From Dugong dugon (taxonomy: Eukaryota; Chordata; Mammalia; Sirenia; Dugongidae), in NCBI GenBank assembly GCA_030035585.1, contig CM057482.1, forward strand, positions 13,441,001-13,505,000: DNA of 64,000 nucleotides, in the 5' to 3' direction. Below, piece after piece: positions 1-10,811 of the stretch (position 1 is its first letter; every line of letters begins with the position of its first letter). The position numbers and the translations under genes were made by a program. Under the pieces are notes generated by a model, which was not told where the DNA came from, did not search any database, and saw only the letters and a program-made list of their open reading frames with translations.

Positions 1-50
1 GTACAACCAAGGCTCCTCATGAACTGTGGAGAGGTAAGGAACTCAGACTC

Positions 51-218
51 ACTCTTACTATAACCCACTGCCGTCGAGTTGATTCTGATTCATAGCAACC
101 CTATAGGACAGAGTAGCATAAGGTTTCCAAGAAGTTCCTGGTGGATTTGAACTACCGATCTTTTGGTTAGCAGCTGTAGCTCTTAACCACTACACCACCC
201 TGGTTTCTACTCTTACTA
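51..218 (-). repeat. AfroSINE, short form, with target duplication
   Basis: tRNA-derived SINE in antisense. The reverse complement shows the usual order: tRNA-like head with B-box-like core, a short body, then the tail around the 'gactcgacggca' motif near 62-80. A 10-bp target duplication (ACTCTTACTA) sits at 51-60 and 209-218, so the insertion boundaries are clear. The head resembles tRNA-Asn in the anticodon-arm region. Non-autonomous; presumably moved by an RTE LINE because it shares that 3' tail. Confidence 0.93.
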
Positions 219-869
219 CAGTATTCTTATTTTACCAATAAAAAAAAAAATGTAAGCATTTGATCTATGGAGTCTGGAATATATATTAGAATTTGCTCAA
301 GAGGAGACATGCTTTTGAGCTGAGGTCCTATTTTCCAGTTTCTTTTCCTTTCATTTTGGGTCTGGCAGGAGGTTTTCTATGGCCTCCAAGGCGTGGGGAC
401 CAGCCCCTGTGTAGCACTTGTAAAGAACCAAACGGGTTTCGAAAAGAATTAAACAGAACTCCTTCCCAAGATGCTGCTGGCTTTAACAACACTACTCAGA
501 GTATCAGCTAGCTCGACTTTTAGACACTCAGTTCAAGGTTACGGAATGCCTCTCACCTCTCCTCTCTACTTTCTCAACCCTTGTGCTCCACCAACTCCCG
601 CGCCACTTCTTCCACTATCTTCTCAGGCAATCTTGCTTCCTCCACTCTTTCCTTGCTCTATGTTCTTCTGACGCAGTGTAATACTTCCAAGCACCAGACG
701 TTATTATGTGGTGTTGACAGATAAGGAACCCAAGGTGCTGATGTGAGGGGCAGAGCAGGGCTCAATGAGGACATTCATTGCCAGCTGTCTCTGGGGAGTG
801 GATGAAGAATGTAGAAAGCCAGAGAAGAAAGGCTTTCTAAACAAGCCAAGAAGTCCAGAAGTCATAAAC
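219..869. other. No gene or clear repeat seen
   Basis: Apart from an A run near 241-250 I see no recognisable element. Two short open frames here (293-511, 471-671) have no motif and no splice context. Confidence 0.5.
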
Positions 870-1600
870 GAAAAATGAATACATTTGACAATATGAACTA
901 TTTAAAACTTCGGAATGGCAAGCAATGTCACAAAGTGAGAAGACAGGGTGGAGAAAAATCTTCACAACACATTCAGCAGATAAAGGGTAAATGTCCTTAT
1001 TATACAAACAGCACTTTACAAATCAGTAAGAAAGATATGAAAGTCCAGTCTAAAAAAATGGGTTAAGTTTTGCAAAGGCAATTTACAGAGGAGAAAAGGC
1101 AAACGTCCAAAAAAAAAAAAAAAAACACAAACCATAAAGTGATGCTTGGCCTTACTTTCGTCAGAGAAAGGCAACTTAAAAACAGCGAGGTACTATTTTT
1201 TGCCTATCAGATTGGAAAAAAATTAAAAGACAAATGACATCCAGTAAGGAAATGAACGTGCTCGCACATGGTTAGTGTACGTTGCCGCAACCTTTGGAAT
1301 GTAATTTTTGCAATGCCTATCAAAATTAACATGCGCCATACCCTCTGACCCAGCAGTTCTACCTCTAGGAATTTGCTGTACAGAAAAAGTCACACACACG
1401 CACAAAGATTTACAGATGAGATGTTCCTTGTGGCTCTTCATGTTAACAGCAAAACCGGGAAACAACCTAAATGTTCATCAGTAAGGGAATGTTTACATAA
1501 ACCATGGTGTATCCATTGAACTATTCGAACAACAATGCACTAGACAAAAAGAAGGAGGAGGAGCTATATATGCTAACTTGTAAAGATGTTCATACCGTAT

Positions 1601-2102
1601 TGTCATGGAGTGAATTATGTCCTCCCCAAAACTATGTGTATCGATTTGACTAGGCCGTAATTCCACATATGGTGTGGTTTTCCTGTATGTTGTAAATCCT
1701 GCCTCTATGATGTTACTGAGGGAGGATGGGCGGCAGTTGTGTTAGTGAGGCAGGACTCAGTCTATAAGAATGGGTTGTGTCCTGAGGCAATCTCTTGAGA
1801 TACAAAAGAGAAGTGAGCAGAGAGACAGGGAGACCTCATACCACCAAGAAAGCAGTGCCGGGAGCAAAGCACACCCTTTGGACCTGAGATTCCTGCGCAG
1901 AGAAGCTCCTAGTCCAGGGGAAGATTGATAACGACGAGAACCTTCCTCCAGAGCTGACAGAGAGAGAAAGCCTTCCCCTGGAGCTGATGCCCTGAATTTG
2001 GACTTGTAGCCTACTAGACCGTGAGAAAATAAGTTTCTCTTTGTTAAAGCCATCCACTTGTGGTAGGTATTCCTGTTACAGCAGCACTAGATGACTAAGA
2101 CA
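1601..2102 (+). repeat. MaLR-type solo LTR
   Basis: 502 bp beginning TGTCATGGA and ending ACTAAGACA, so it has TG...CA ends. It contains a TATA-like 'gatacaaaag' near 1799 and a polyadenylation-type AATAA near 2026. Flanks are CGTAT and CATAT, a 5-bp target duplication with one CpG-type change. Only one LTR and no internal region, so this is a solo LTR left by recombination. It lies within an old L1. The antisense open frames at 1757-2057 are by-products. Confidence 0.9.
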
Positions 2103-2156
2103 CATATTAAGTGAAAAAACAAGTTACAATATATCTATATGTTCCAGCAATTTCTG

Positions 2157-2530
2157 TAAAGGCAGTCCCTGGGTTACAAACGTCCAACTTACATACAGCC
2201 CATAGTTATGAACCAACCCCTGTAAAGCCTATCATATTAAAAATTCAAGGTACATACAATGGTTCGTAATAACAAATGTGCGGTACTTTGCAACACGTAT
2301 CAAAATATTATTATCATTATTGTATTATTATGTTAAAGATGTTTTAGTATATCTGGAAGTGTTTCTTTAATATTTTTTATGCATAGAAAGGTGTACTATA
2401 TACTAAGAAAAATATTTGACTAACTGATGTTAGATACGAACCATACCTAACTGTTCTAACTTACATACAAATTCAGCTTAAAAACAAGACTTAGGAATGG
2501 GACTCATTTGTAATCCGGGGACTGCCTGTA
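2157..2530. mobile_element. Tigger/mariner-like non-autonomous DNA transposon
   Basis: The left end GGCAGTCCCTGGGTTACAAA is matched by an inverted right end near 2508-2528 (rev. comp. GGCAGTCCCCGGATTACAAA). Both ends abut a TA (2157-2158 and 2529-2530), as expected for Tc1/mariner-pogo elements. The interior (about 370 bp) is AT-rich with no transposase frame, so it is a non-autonomous remnant. Exact family not assigned. Confidence 0.75.
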
Positions 2531-2780
2531 TTTTTAAAAAAGCATGTACATATGAAGAGAAAAAGTATGATAGATGAATTAGTCCCTGTAAACCTGTATT
2601 AAAAAAGAGGAATGAATGCACGTCAAATTGTTAATATAACAGCAATTTAATCTGGGAAATGGAAGGAGGGTGCTTGTGAGCATAGTTTGGTTATGGGTGG
2701 TTTTTGCTCTATGTTTTTTTTCAGTAATTTTCACATAAATTATAAGATGCAATATCATTGTAAGGATGTTTATGGCGATT

Positions 2781-3172
2781 GATCAAGCTGTTACATGCCT
2801 GTTTTGCACTGTTTTAGGCACTGTACGAGGGAATGTCCACATACTAGTTTATTTTCTCCTCACAACCCCCTGTGTGGGTGAAGATGGCATTTAAAGAGCT
2901 GAGGTGGCCTGTCCACCTACTCTGGCTGTGGTCATGGTTTATAGCCAATTCGAGGCAAATGTGTGATCAACACAGGTGACACCCAGAGTGTTATGGACTA
3001 GATTTAAAGTCCCCAATATGATGAATCCCTTTTGAAGTATATGAAAACTTTTTAAAAACTGGGTTTCAATGTACCCTTCCTGGGCTGAAGTCAATTCCCT
3101 CTCCTTTTGGCTTGCCCATGTCCTGGCTTTGTAGAGACACCATGCTCCAATCAGGAGACCCAAGTGAGGGTG
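2781..3172. other. Unannotated spacer
   Basis: I see no convincing repeat family, gene or RNA. The antisense frame at 2939-3178 has no recognisable domain. Confidence 0.4.
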
Positions 3173-3670
3173 TGTCATGGACTGAATTGTGTCCCCCCAA
3201 AATATCTGTCAACTTGGCTGGGCCATGATTCCCAGTATTGTGTGACTGTCCACCATTTTGTCAGCTTGTGATTTTCCTGTGTGTTGTAAATCCTATCTCT
3301 ATGATATGAGGTGGGATTAGCAGCAGCTCAAGCTGCAAGATTAGATTGTATCTTGAGTCAATATCTTTTGAAAGATAAAAGAGAGAAGTGAGCAGAGAGA
3401 CAGGGGGACATTATACCACCAAGAAGCTAGCACCAGGAGCACAGCTGGTCTCTTGGACCCGGGGTTCCTGTGCTGAGAAGCTCCCAGACCAGGGGAAGAT
3501 TGATGACAAGGACCTTCCCCCAGAACTGACAGAGAGAGAAAGCCTTCCCCTAGAGCTGGCACCCTGAATTTGGACTTATAGCCTCCTAGACTGTGAGAGA
3601 ATAAATTTCTGTTTGTTAAAGCCATCCACTTGTGGTATTTCTGTTAGAGCAGCACTAGATGACTAAGACA
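3173..3670 (+). repeat. MaLR-type solo LTR
   Basis: Same family as 1601-2102: starts TGTCATGGA, ends ACTAAGACA, TATA-like 'gataaaaga' near 3373 and AATAAA near 3600. The flanking 5-mers do not match, so the target duplication has decayed or one edge was rearranged. The antisense frame at 3341-3625 is a shadow of this LTR. Confidence 0.87.
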
Positions 3671-4549
3671 GACAGGCAGATGAGAGTAGAGGTTCGAAGT
3701 ACTGGAAAGCAACTTTACCACCCACTCGCTTAATCCTGGATTAAGGAAAAACAAGTGGTGATCCAAGTGTGTCAGCTGCCCACATTTTCAACAATGCTTC
3801 CAACGCTTTTTCCATCTCTTTCTCAGGACACCTCCCCAGCTGACAGGTTCCTAGAACCCCCCTTTTCAAAGTCAGCAGCCCTTGCCCAAGGTTGTGGCAA
3901 TGACTCAGACTTCTGGAGAGTCTAAATCTCCTCTACCAGGATCGTGTATGGGATGGGAGGCCAGTCTTCCTGGCTGGGAGGGAGTCTGTGTAGGGTCAAA
4001 GATGCCAGAGATAGCTGGGAACCAGGAGAGCTGATGACATCTGAGATGGGAGGGGTAAGGGGAGAGGAAAGCTAGTAGCAGTAATTTTGAAATGAGTCTG
4101 CCTGGGTCATTAAAGAAAAAAAAAAAAAGACCAAAGAGGTTTCCGGAGCCACAAATCAACCCCAGGGGATAAGGTATCCCGGAAAATATTGTGAAAGGTG
4201 CAAGAACAGCTAAACACCTTAGTTTGTGATTAAATGAGTCTTGTGTGTGTGTGTGCGGTGGAGGCACAGGCTGCCCCATCTTTTCTTACCAAATTCGGAT
4301 CATTTGATTCAAGTATCAGGGCATCTGCCTCACCCTGTGAATCTCCCCAACTTGCAGTGTGAGAATCTCCCCTCCTCCCTAACTTCAGCCTCCATTGCTG
4401 GCCACCGTCCCAGCTTCGCTGAAGGTTGGACAAATTGCCTAAGATAATTCAGTCCTGACTATCAAATCGAGTCTGCTTCCTAAGACAGCAGTCCTCCTTA
4501 GCTCAGCTCAGGGAGTCCTTTGGCTGATTTTTTTTTTTGGAACCAAGGT
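3671..4549. other. Unannotated spacer with short (TG)n
   Basis: Contains a short TG run at 4238-4255 and an A run near 4114-4130. No gene is supported. The overlapping frames at 3905-4447 on both strands carry no domain signal. Confidence 0.4.
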
Positions 4550-4612
4550 ACCTCGGTTTGGACTTGAACCTCCAACCTTTCAGTTAGCAGCCAAGCTACA
4601 CAAGGATCTCCT
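4550..4612 (-). repeat. AfroSINE head fragment
   Basis: The reverse complement keeps the tRNA-like core ('gctaactgaaaggttgg' then a B-box-like GGTTCAAGTCC). The body and tail are absent or too diverged. No target duplication found. Confidence 0.6.
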
Positions 4613-4715
4613 CAGGGAGCCCTTTGGAAAGTCCCTGAGTGATGCCGGATAATAGCCTTCAAACTTTTTTTCACTGCAGCCCTCAGTAAGAAATACATGT
4701 TATATCACAACCCAG

Positions 4716-4742
4716 TGCGCGCACGCGCACACACACACACGA
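4716..4742. repeat. Alternating purine-pyrimidine tract (GC/CA)n
   Basis: A run of alternating GC then AC steps at about 4716-4741. Such sequence can adopt Z-DNA, but nothing nearby suggests a function. Confidence 0.8.
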
Positions 4743-5123
4743 ACAGACATTTCAACAAACAGTACTTAATACTTATCCTAATTACATGTGGTGCACTCTG
4801 ATATTTTCCATCCTATTTTTTCATTTTTTAAAACATTTGTCACTGCTCACAACTCACTCAGTTGATTTTGACACCAATGACTTAAGACTAGCCGTTTGAA
4901 AATCACATTCAAGGCCACTGAATTATGCAGACATTATGGTCACAATATTGCTTTCAGTCACAAGCCATGCACTACAGGAGAAACCAGAATGACGAGCACG
5001 TGGTGGTCCAAAGCCACCCCTTGGGCCTGCATTGGTGAGAGATTCTCAGTCAACCACAGGGCAGACAATACTGAGCCATATGACGAAAGAGATCACTGTA
5101 GTTTTAGAATAAAAATAAGATTA

Positions 5124-5343
5124 ATTATTGAGGGCATCCTGTGCCAGGCATTGTTCTAAGCACTTCACGCCAATTAACGCATTTAATCCTCACAACAACA
5201 TCATGCCATATGTAGCATTATTAATCTCTGATGGACAGAGTGTGAGTAATTTAACACCCCGGAAAACAGCTAGTAAGTGCAAACCAGGTCTCAAACTCTA
5301 GCAGGCTGGTTCCAGAGCCCCTCAACTCTTAAGCACCACACCT
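5124..5343 (-). repeat. MIR SINE
   Basis: Antisense copy of the old mammalian-wide MIR: 'tgccaggcattgttctaagcac' near 5141, 'aatcctcacaacaac' near 5186, then the 'agctagtaagtgc' core and a tRNA-like end near 5330. Diverged, as expected for its age. Confidence 0.85.
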
Positions 5344-5611
5344 ACTAACTCCCTACTCCAGGCATTCTCAGACCTTTCACTTCGGGCCATTTTGCTATCT
5401 TTTCATTAGCAGGTACTGGCCAGAATTCCACAGTGGACTAGAGAAGAGCTGGGATTCCTCTGGTCACCAATCCAGGATGCTTTAATTTTGGTGATCTCGG
5501 GCAGACGTTGTCAGGAAGAGGACTCGAGAGCAAATCTTCAACAAGCAGTTACTGAGCACCTCCACCAAGAAGGTCAGGGCTGGAAGGCACCTCAGAAATT
5601 ATCTAGTTCCT

Positions 5612-5866
5612 TGCTGTTGTTGTTAGCTGCCACTGAGTCAGCCCTACTCAAGGTGGCCCCATGCACAACAGCATTAACCCACTGCCTCCTCCTGCACCAT
5701 CCCAAGATCGTTTGTGGGTCCAGTCATTGTGATCCATAGAGTTTTCATTGGCTGATATTTGGAAGTAGATCACCAGCCATTTCTTCCTCGCCCACTTAGT
5801 CTGGAAGCTCTGCGGAAACCTGTTCAGCATCTTAGCAACACACAAGCCTCCACTGACAGTTCTGTA
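5612..5866 (-). repeat. RTE-derived non-autonomous SINE
   Basis: At the left is the RTE-type tail (a run of 'ttgttgttagctgcc' in plus orientation). The right part (about 5730-5850) matches the leader of the RTE copy at 53985-55982, including 'cttagtctggaagctc'. It is thus an RTE leader joined to an RTE tail with the coding part missing. A related copy with a tRNA-Gly head is at 21796-22141; here the head is missing. Confidence 0.7.
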
Positions 5867-7249
5867 GGCACTTTCCTATGGGGTAAAAGAGGCATTTTTG
5901 TCCATTTCAGACGTGGAATTTCTGCGTAAGTTTATATTGAAGCAAAAACTTTTGCTGCTAAAACAAGTTCATTATTATTGTTGTTGATTTTTGGCCCCTG
6001 CTCTAGTCTAAACATCTCCCTCTGCCATTTTATTGCTGAAGAAAACAAGAGCTGGAACCTGCTGGTCCTGCTGCCCCTTTTGGCTGAGCGTGGGCTAGAA
6101 ATGGAATCTTGGGACTAGCTTAGCTCTTCCTGCCCGGTATCAAAGCTCCTGCTCACCCCCTTAACTGAACCCCTGACCGTTCACGGTATAACTTGCAGGT
6201 ACAAATTCTAGCAAGTTTCCTATGTCCCCTGCCCACCCCTTGCAACTCCGCTTTCTCCAACCCCAACTTGGCCCCATTTGACCATTATCTGGACCTCCCC
6301 ACCTTCCAGGCCCCCAGCCCCAGCCTCCTGGTCCTTGGAGATAACCCTTGGACAGATTAAACCCCAGGGGCCCTTTACCCCTGACCTTCCAGCTCACCTC
6401 ACCCCCTCTGCCTGACCCACTCCTGTCCCCATGATCCGCTGTCCCTCTCCCCAGGTTGTTTACTGAGGCGTTTCAGATGGCCCTGGGATCCCAGACCTGC
6501 TTGTCTCCAGCCTCCCCAGGCACAACAAATGCCTTTGCTCACGCTGCCCTAACCAGGTGAGAACCTTTGCTGTCAACACATCTGCCAGGAAGGCATGCAA
6601 ATTCGACATGCAAACCAAGATTATTTCAGGGGTTTGGGGTCCCCCCCTCTCAGAATCTGGTTTCCATGCCCACAAAAGGCAGCCCTAATGGTGGAACTCA
6701 CACCTCCAGACCCAGAGAAGCTGTGGGACGATGCAGGGTAGTGGGTATGTGGGCCAGGAGGCTGGATGGGGGCAGGGGGGTGGGTGGGGAAGAAGGGGGA
6801 ACCACATGCTTAGTGCCTGCCTGAGTTGTCCAGGTGATGGGGGAGGAGGGGGTGAGGGAGAAGTGGAGCCTGAGTTGACACGAACAACGTTTCAAATTTT
6901 AACACCATCTAAGAGCACCTGCTTCCTCTTTCTCCCAATAGCTCAGTCCCCCATGGGGGGAAGGGTGGCGGGAGCCTGGATGCTTCCCCATCTTTTTACC
7001 CAAAAACCCAGGGTTCTGCGGCTCATGGAGAAGTAGAATACCAGCCCTGAAAAAGGACTCTGGAAAAATAATCTCCTGGACCACTGGTTTTTCAAGCAGG
7101 TTTGTAGCAACAGATCTTTCATTAGAGGGAAATCTTACCCAGAACCCTAATTTGCAAAACAGACACATGGGGAGCCATTCCCCTACCCCCACCCCACCCT
7201 CCCAGGGCTCTAGGATTGTAACACCCAGAATGTAAAAACCACTGGTCTG
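5867..7249. other. Moderately GC-rich spacer, no gene found
   Basis: Between 6100 and 7200 the sequence is more GC-rich than its surroundings, with polypyrimidine and G-rich tracts (for example 6765-6800 and 6836-6862). It is not CpG-dense enough to look like a CpG island. The open frames here on both strands are low-complexity G/P-rich or W-rich and look spurious. Confidence 0.45.
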
Positions 7250-7366
7250 GCCCCAACCCTCATTGTACAGATGGCAAAACTGAGGCCCCCCAGGCAGGTA
7301 CTGACATGCTCAAGGACACCCAGCAAATGAGTTTGTGGCAGAACCAGGATTGGAATCTGCCTCCCC
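7250..7366 (-). repeat. MIR fragment
   Basis: Antisense MIR core: 'cagatggcaaaactgaggc', 'tgctcaaggacacccagcaa' and 'gcagaaccaggattggaa' in the expected order. A similar MIR-like motif occurs at 7700-7740, after the SINE. Confidence 0.8.
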
Positions 7367-7440
7367 GTGGTCATAGCGGAGCAAGAGGAGAGAAGCAGAG
7401 GTAGTAGGGAAGAGGCCAGAAGCCACAGGCTGTCTTAAAC

Positions 7441-7645
7441 CCAAACCAAACCCACTGCCATAGAGTCGATTTCAACTCACAGCGACCTTATAAGACAGGG
7501 TAGACCCGCACCATAGGGTTTCCAAGGCTGTAATCCTTACAGAAGCAGACTGCCACATCTTTCTCCCAATGGGAGCCGATAGGTTCAAACTGCCAACCTT
7601 TCGGTTAGCCGAGCTGCTGAACCACCTCACCAGCAGGGCTCTGCA
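7441..7645 (-). repeat. AfroSINE, long form
   Basis: Full-length long form (about 205 bp) in antisense: tail with 'actgccatagagtcgattt', the extra block 'cagaagcagactgccacatc' that defines the long form, then the tRNA-like head ending 'accagcagggctct'. Confidence 0.92.
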
Positions 7646-8477
7646 GGCTGTGTTAGGACCCTGGAATAGCCAGATCTGCTAGGAGAACACAATTCCCTCA
7701 TTTTATAGAAGAGGACACTGAGATCCAGAGAGGGGGCAGTGGCGTGTTAGTGGAGTGACCATAGGAAGGAGTTATATTGCCTTACTAAGAAGATATATTT
7801 GAGCGTTTGGCTTTTTGACTAGCTCATGCAGTAAGTCTTTGATGAAATTCGGAGGTGCCAGATGGTGCAGGGGAGGGGCAGCCGCCTGGGAGTTTCATAT
7901 CCCCTCTGCTACAGGCAAGCCCTGTGACCTTGGGAGATTTATCTGAAAGAGCCAAAGGGATCATCCTCTGGTTTGCAAGAGGTCCAGAAGAGTAATAGGA
8001 TTAAATGGTGCGGCAGAGTGTTTTATATTGTTGCTAAATGTCAGGGCCTCCTTTTAGGGAGAAGAGGGATAAACACAGCTCTGTAAAGACGGACGGTGAT
8101 GGTGGGTTTCAAAAATGCCCTTTCTTTTTCATTTTTTATGCCTAATTATAAAGTAACACACAGGCATTCCAGAAACTGTGTGAAAATAGGGAGGAAAACG
8201 CAGAAAATAAAGTCACCCATAAACACATCCCTCAGAAGCAACCATTGTGCATTTCCTTTCAGTCTTTTTTCTGTACTTTTTTCTTTGTATGGAGCATATG
8301 GTATTTGCAGTTTAAAAAAAAATAGTGTTAATTAACGATTAATATTTGAATTTTAGAAGAGTACAGCTAAAGCTAAAGATCCATTTGACCAGCACTGTCA
8401 ACCCTGGACTCTTGCCATCATCCTATGGACAACCGCCGGTGAGTTGGGTGTACATCTTTCCATATGTTATTATGTAT

Positions 8478-8632
8478 GTCGTTAGCGGCCGTCGAGTCAG
8501 ATCCCAACTCATGGTGACTCTGTGCTGACAGACGGGCCATGGCTGCCCATGAGGTGCGTTGGTGAGAAACTGAACCTGGTTCTGCCATACGGAAGGTGAG
8601 AATTCTACCGCTGAACCACCACCACGCCCAAC
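8478..8632 (-). repeat. tRNA-Gly-like-headed SINE with RTE-type tail
   Basis: In the reverse complement the head reads 'ggtggttcagcggtagaatt' then 'ctcacctt', which closely follows the D-arm and anticodon stem of tRNA-Gly (GCC). The tail near 8478-8500 has the RTE/AfroSINE motif ('gactcgacggccgctaac'). This is distinct from the tRNA-Asn-like AfroSINE. Compare 21796-22141. Confidence 0.75.
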
Positions 8633-8669
8633 TCTTATGTAGCCAATGGGAAGTGTAGAGTTTTCTTTA

Positions 8670-8670
<1 letters not shown>

Positions 8671-8724
<54 letters not shown>
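8671..8724. repeat. (TG)n microsatellite
   Basis: About 27 uninterrupted TG units. The cysteine/valine run in the overlapping frame at 8646-8852 is a product of this repeat. Confidence 0.97.
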
Positions 8725-8728
<4 letters not shown>

Positions 8729-8924
8729 TAATGATATAATGTGTTTCCTCTGTAATACGCTTTTTTTTCACTCATTCATTTTGACTGCTGTATTATTCCA
8801 TCTTACGTGTAAACCACTTTATGTCTACATTTGGTTCTTGATGAACATGTAGGTTGGCTCCAAGTTTGTGCTACTACAACAAGGAGCCTGGGTGTCGCAA
8901 GCAGAACTCCTTTACTTGATTATA

Positions 8925-9150
8925 AAATTTTTTAAATTTTTATTTATTTATTTATATTGTGCTTTAGTTGAAAGTTTACAGCCCAAGTTAATTTCTCATT
9001 CAAAACTTTATACAAAAAATTTTGTATAAATAAACAGTTCAAAAATACTGTTTTGTGATGTTGGTTGCAGTCCCCACAACATGACAGCATGCTCTCCCCT
9101 TCCACCCTGGGTTCCCTGTCTCCATTCATCCAGTTAAATTTTTTAATTTT
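8925..9150 (-). repeat. 5'-truncated L1 3' end with target duplication
   Basis: Antisense 3' UTR tip of the same L1 lineage as 45001-53428 (compare 'gaaagtttacag' at both). The T-rich stretch at 8941-8955 is the antisense A tail. A/T-rich duplications lie at 8925-8940 and 9136-9150. About 195 bp inserted into the older L1. Confidence 0.75.
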
Positions 9151-9510
9151 ACATTGTTAACAATCTACTGGGTGAAAATGATTTCTCATTATTGTCTTAG
9201 TATGATTTCCCTGATTATTAGTATAGTTAAGCATATTTTCATGTTTCTTACCTATTTCAAAAATTAATTTATGGGAGAATTTTGTATATTTAGGCCACTA
9301 CCACCTTTCACTTATGTGTTGCAAATATTTTTCCCAGTCTGCTGATTATCTTTTAACTTTGTTTGTGATGTCTTTTAATCTATGTTTTCTCTTATGGTTT
9401 TTGGCTTTTTGTTCAGAAAAAATATTTGATCTATCTTTTCCTCTAATTTTTTTAGATTTTTTTTTGTTTACATTTAAATCTTGAATCCATCTAAAATTTA
9501 TTTTTGTGTT

Positions 9511-9678
9511 TGTATGTGATAAAAACCCATTGCCGTTGAGTCGATTCTGACTCATAGCGGCCCTGTGGGACAGAGTAGGGCTGCCTCGTAGAGTTTCCAA
9601 GGCACATCTGGTAGATTTGAACTGCAGACATAGCGTGGCTCTTAACCACTACACCACCAGGGTTTCCTGTATGTGATA
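9511..9678 (-). repeat. AfroSINE, short form, with perfect target duplication
   Basis: Body at 9521-9668. Flanked by perfect TGTATGTGAT repeats at 9511-9520 and 9669-9678. It splits the old L1, whose sequence continues across ('gtatgtgatagggatct'). Confidence 0.95.
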
Positions 9679-9738
9679 GGGATCTAATTTTCTTGTTTCT
9701 CATGAATAGTCAATTGTTCCAATATCAGTTATTGAATT

Positions 9739-9945
9739 TTTGCTGTTGTTAGTTGCCTTTGTGTCAAATCTGACTCACGGTGACCCCACGTGTGCAGAGC
9801 AGAACTGCTCCAGAGAGTTTTCAAGGCTATGAGCTTTCAGAAGCAGTTCACAGGGGCTATCTGCCCAGACGCCTCTGCGTGGGTTCAGACTGCAACCTTT
9901 TGGCTACTTGTTGAGCACTTACCCATTTTTGCCACCCAGAGACTA
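9739..9945 (-). repeat. AfroSINE, long form, diverged
   Basis: Left end is a 'gctgttgttagttgcc' tail, followed by 'cagagcagaactgctcc', the long-form block and a degraded tRNA-like head ending near 'gccacccagag'. More diverged than neighbouring copies. Confidence 0.85.
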
Positions 9946-9989
9946 CTTTATTTCTTTGCTCACCTTTGGTTTTTGCATACAACTGTTTC

Positions 9990-10590
9990 CTGTTAGATTT
10001 ATTTTTGTCCTTAACTAAAGCACAACATCGAAGAGTGTTTCTTTTGTTTCATTGTAGAAAGGATCTGTTGGGGGAAGGGTGAGTAAGCTTTTAAAAATAC
10101 TTTTCCTGTCTGAAAATACCTCTATTTCACTCTCACATTTAAATGATAACGTGTCTGGCTATAAAGTCATAAATTCAGATTCCCTTCCTTTAACATGGCA
10201 GTCATTAAAGGTATTTTTTTCTACGAGCATCTAGAATTTCTTCCTTTTTCTTGATATTCTGAAATTTCACAATGATGAGCCTGGATACGGGTTTAAAAAT
10301 TATCTTATCAGTATCTGGCCTTTTCAATCTGAAGACATACTCTTTTTTTTTTTTTTTTTTTAATTCTAGGAAATCCTTGAGTATTTTTTCTTCTAATATC
10401 CCCTCCCTCTACTACCTCTGCCTCTAACTCTGGAACTCTCCTTAGATGGATATTGGCACTTCTAATCTGTCCCCACGTTTCTAAGTTTTCTTGTTACCGT
10501 TCTTCTCTAACGCTTTGTGCTGCATTCTAACAGAATTCCTCGGTCTCACCTTCCAGGTCTCTAAATTACTCTTCAGCGTGTTTAGTCTAA
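9990..10590. other. AT-rich sequence, possibly old LINE
   Basis: The stretch 10100-10560 has the texture of antisense LINE sequence (T-rich, with 'ggaaatccttgagtattttt' and 'aactctccttagatgga'). I cannot assign a family. A T run lies at 10342-10362. Confidence 0.35.
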
Positions 10591-10811
10591 GGAGCCCTGG
10601 TGGCTCAGTGGTTAAGCACCTGGCTGCTAACTGAAAGGCTGGCAGTTCAAACCCACCGTCTGCTCCGTGGGAGAAAGAAGTGGCGATCAGCTTCTGTAAA
10701 GACTGCAGCCTTGGAAACACTATGGGGCAGTTCCCACTCCGTCCTATAGGGTCACTGTGAGTAGGAATAGACTCGACAGCAATGGGTTTGGGCTTAGCTG
10801 TGTTCAGTCTG
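10579..10811 (+). repeat. AfroSINE, long form, with target duplication
   Basis: Starts 'ggagccctggtggctcagtgg' near 10591, which gives the A box, and keeps a clear B-box-like region near 10645. The long-form block is at 10676-10710. Flanked by GTGTTTAGTCT and GTGTTCAGTCT. Confidence 0.94.

Larger units (their letters stand above)
870..2780 (+). repeat. Old L1 (L1M-type) 3' end, split by an LTR and a DNA transposon
   Basis: Bases 875-1600 resemble the last part of L1 ORF2 and the start of its 3' UTR, for example the block around 1340-1380 that corresponds to 'cagcagttctacctctaggaa'. The frame is broken. The copy is interrupted by the LTR at 1601-2102 and by the DNA transposon at 2159-2528, and seems to resume after each. 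The right boundary is uncertain because the 3' UTR is diverged. Confidence 0.65.
8097..9738 (-). repeat. Old antisense L1-type segment with several later insertions
   Basis: The blocks at 8130-8340, 8730-8880 and 9136-9738 read like an old L1 on the minus strand. Examples are 'tgcaaatatttttcccagtctg' near 9321 and the 'gtgatagggatctaattttc' block near 9675, both seen in antisense L1 ORF2. It is interrupted by a SINE (8478-8632), (TG)n, a younger L1 end (8941-9135) and an AfroSINE (9521-9668). The 8097-8340 part is less sure. Confidence 0.55.

Noticed and set aside
4716..4742. Z-DNA-forming regulatory site
   Set aside because: The alternating tract is short and isolated, with no promoter or gene nearby.
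6100..7200. CpG island or host gene promoter
   Set aside because: GC-rich by local standards but poor in CpG. No exon-like frame or TATA/initiator context stands out.
8646..8852. Cysteine-rich small protein candidate
   Set aside because: The CVCV run is translated from the (TG)n microsatellite.
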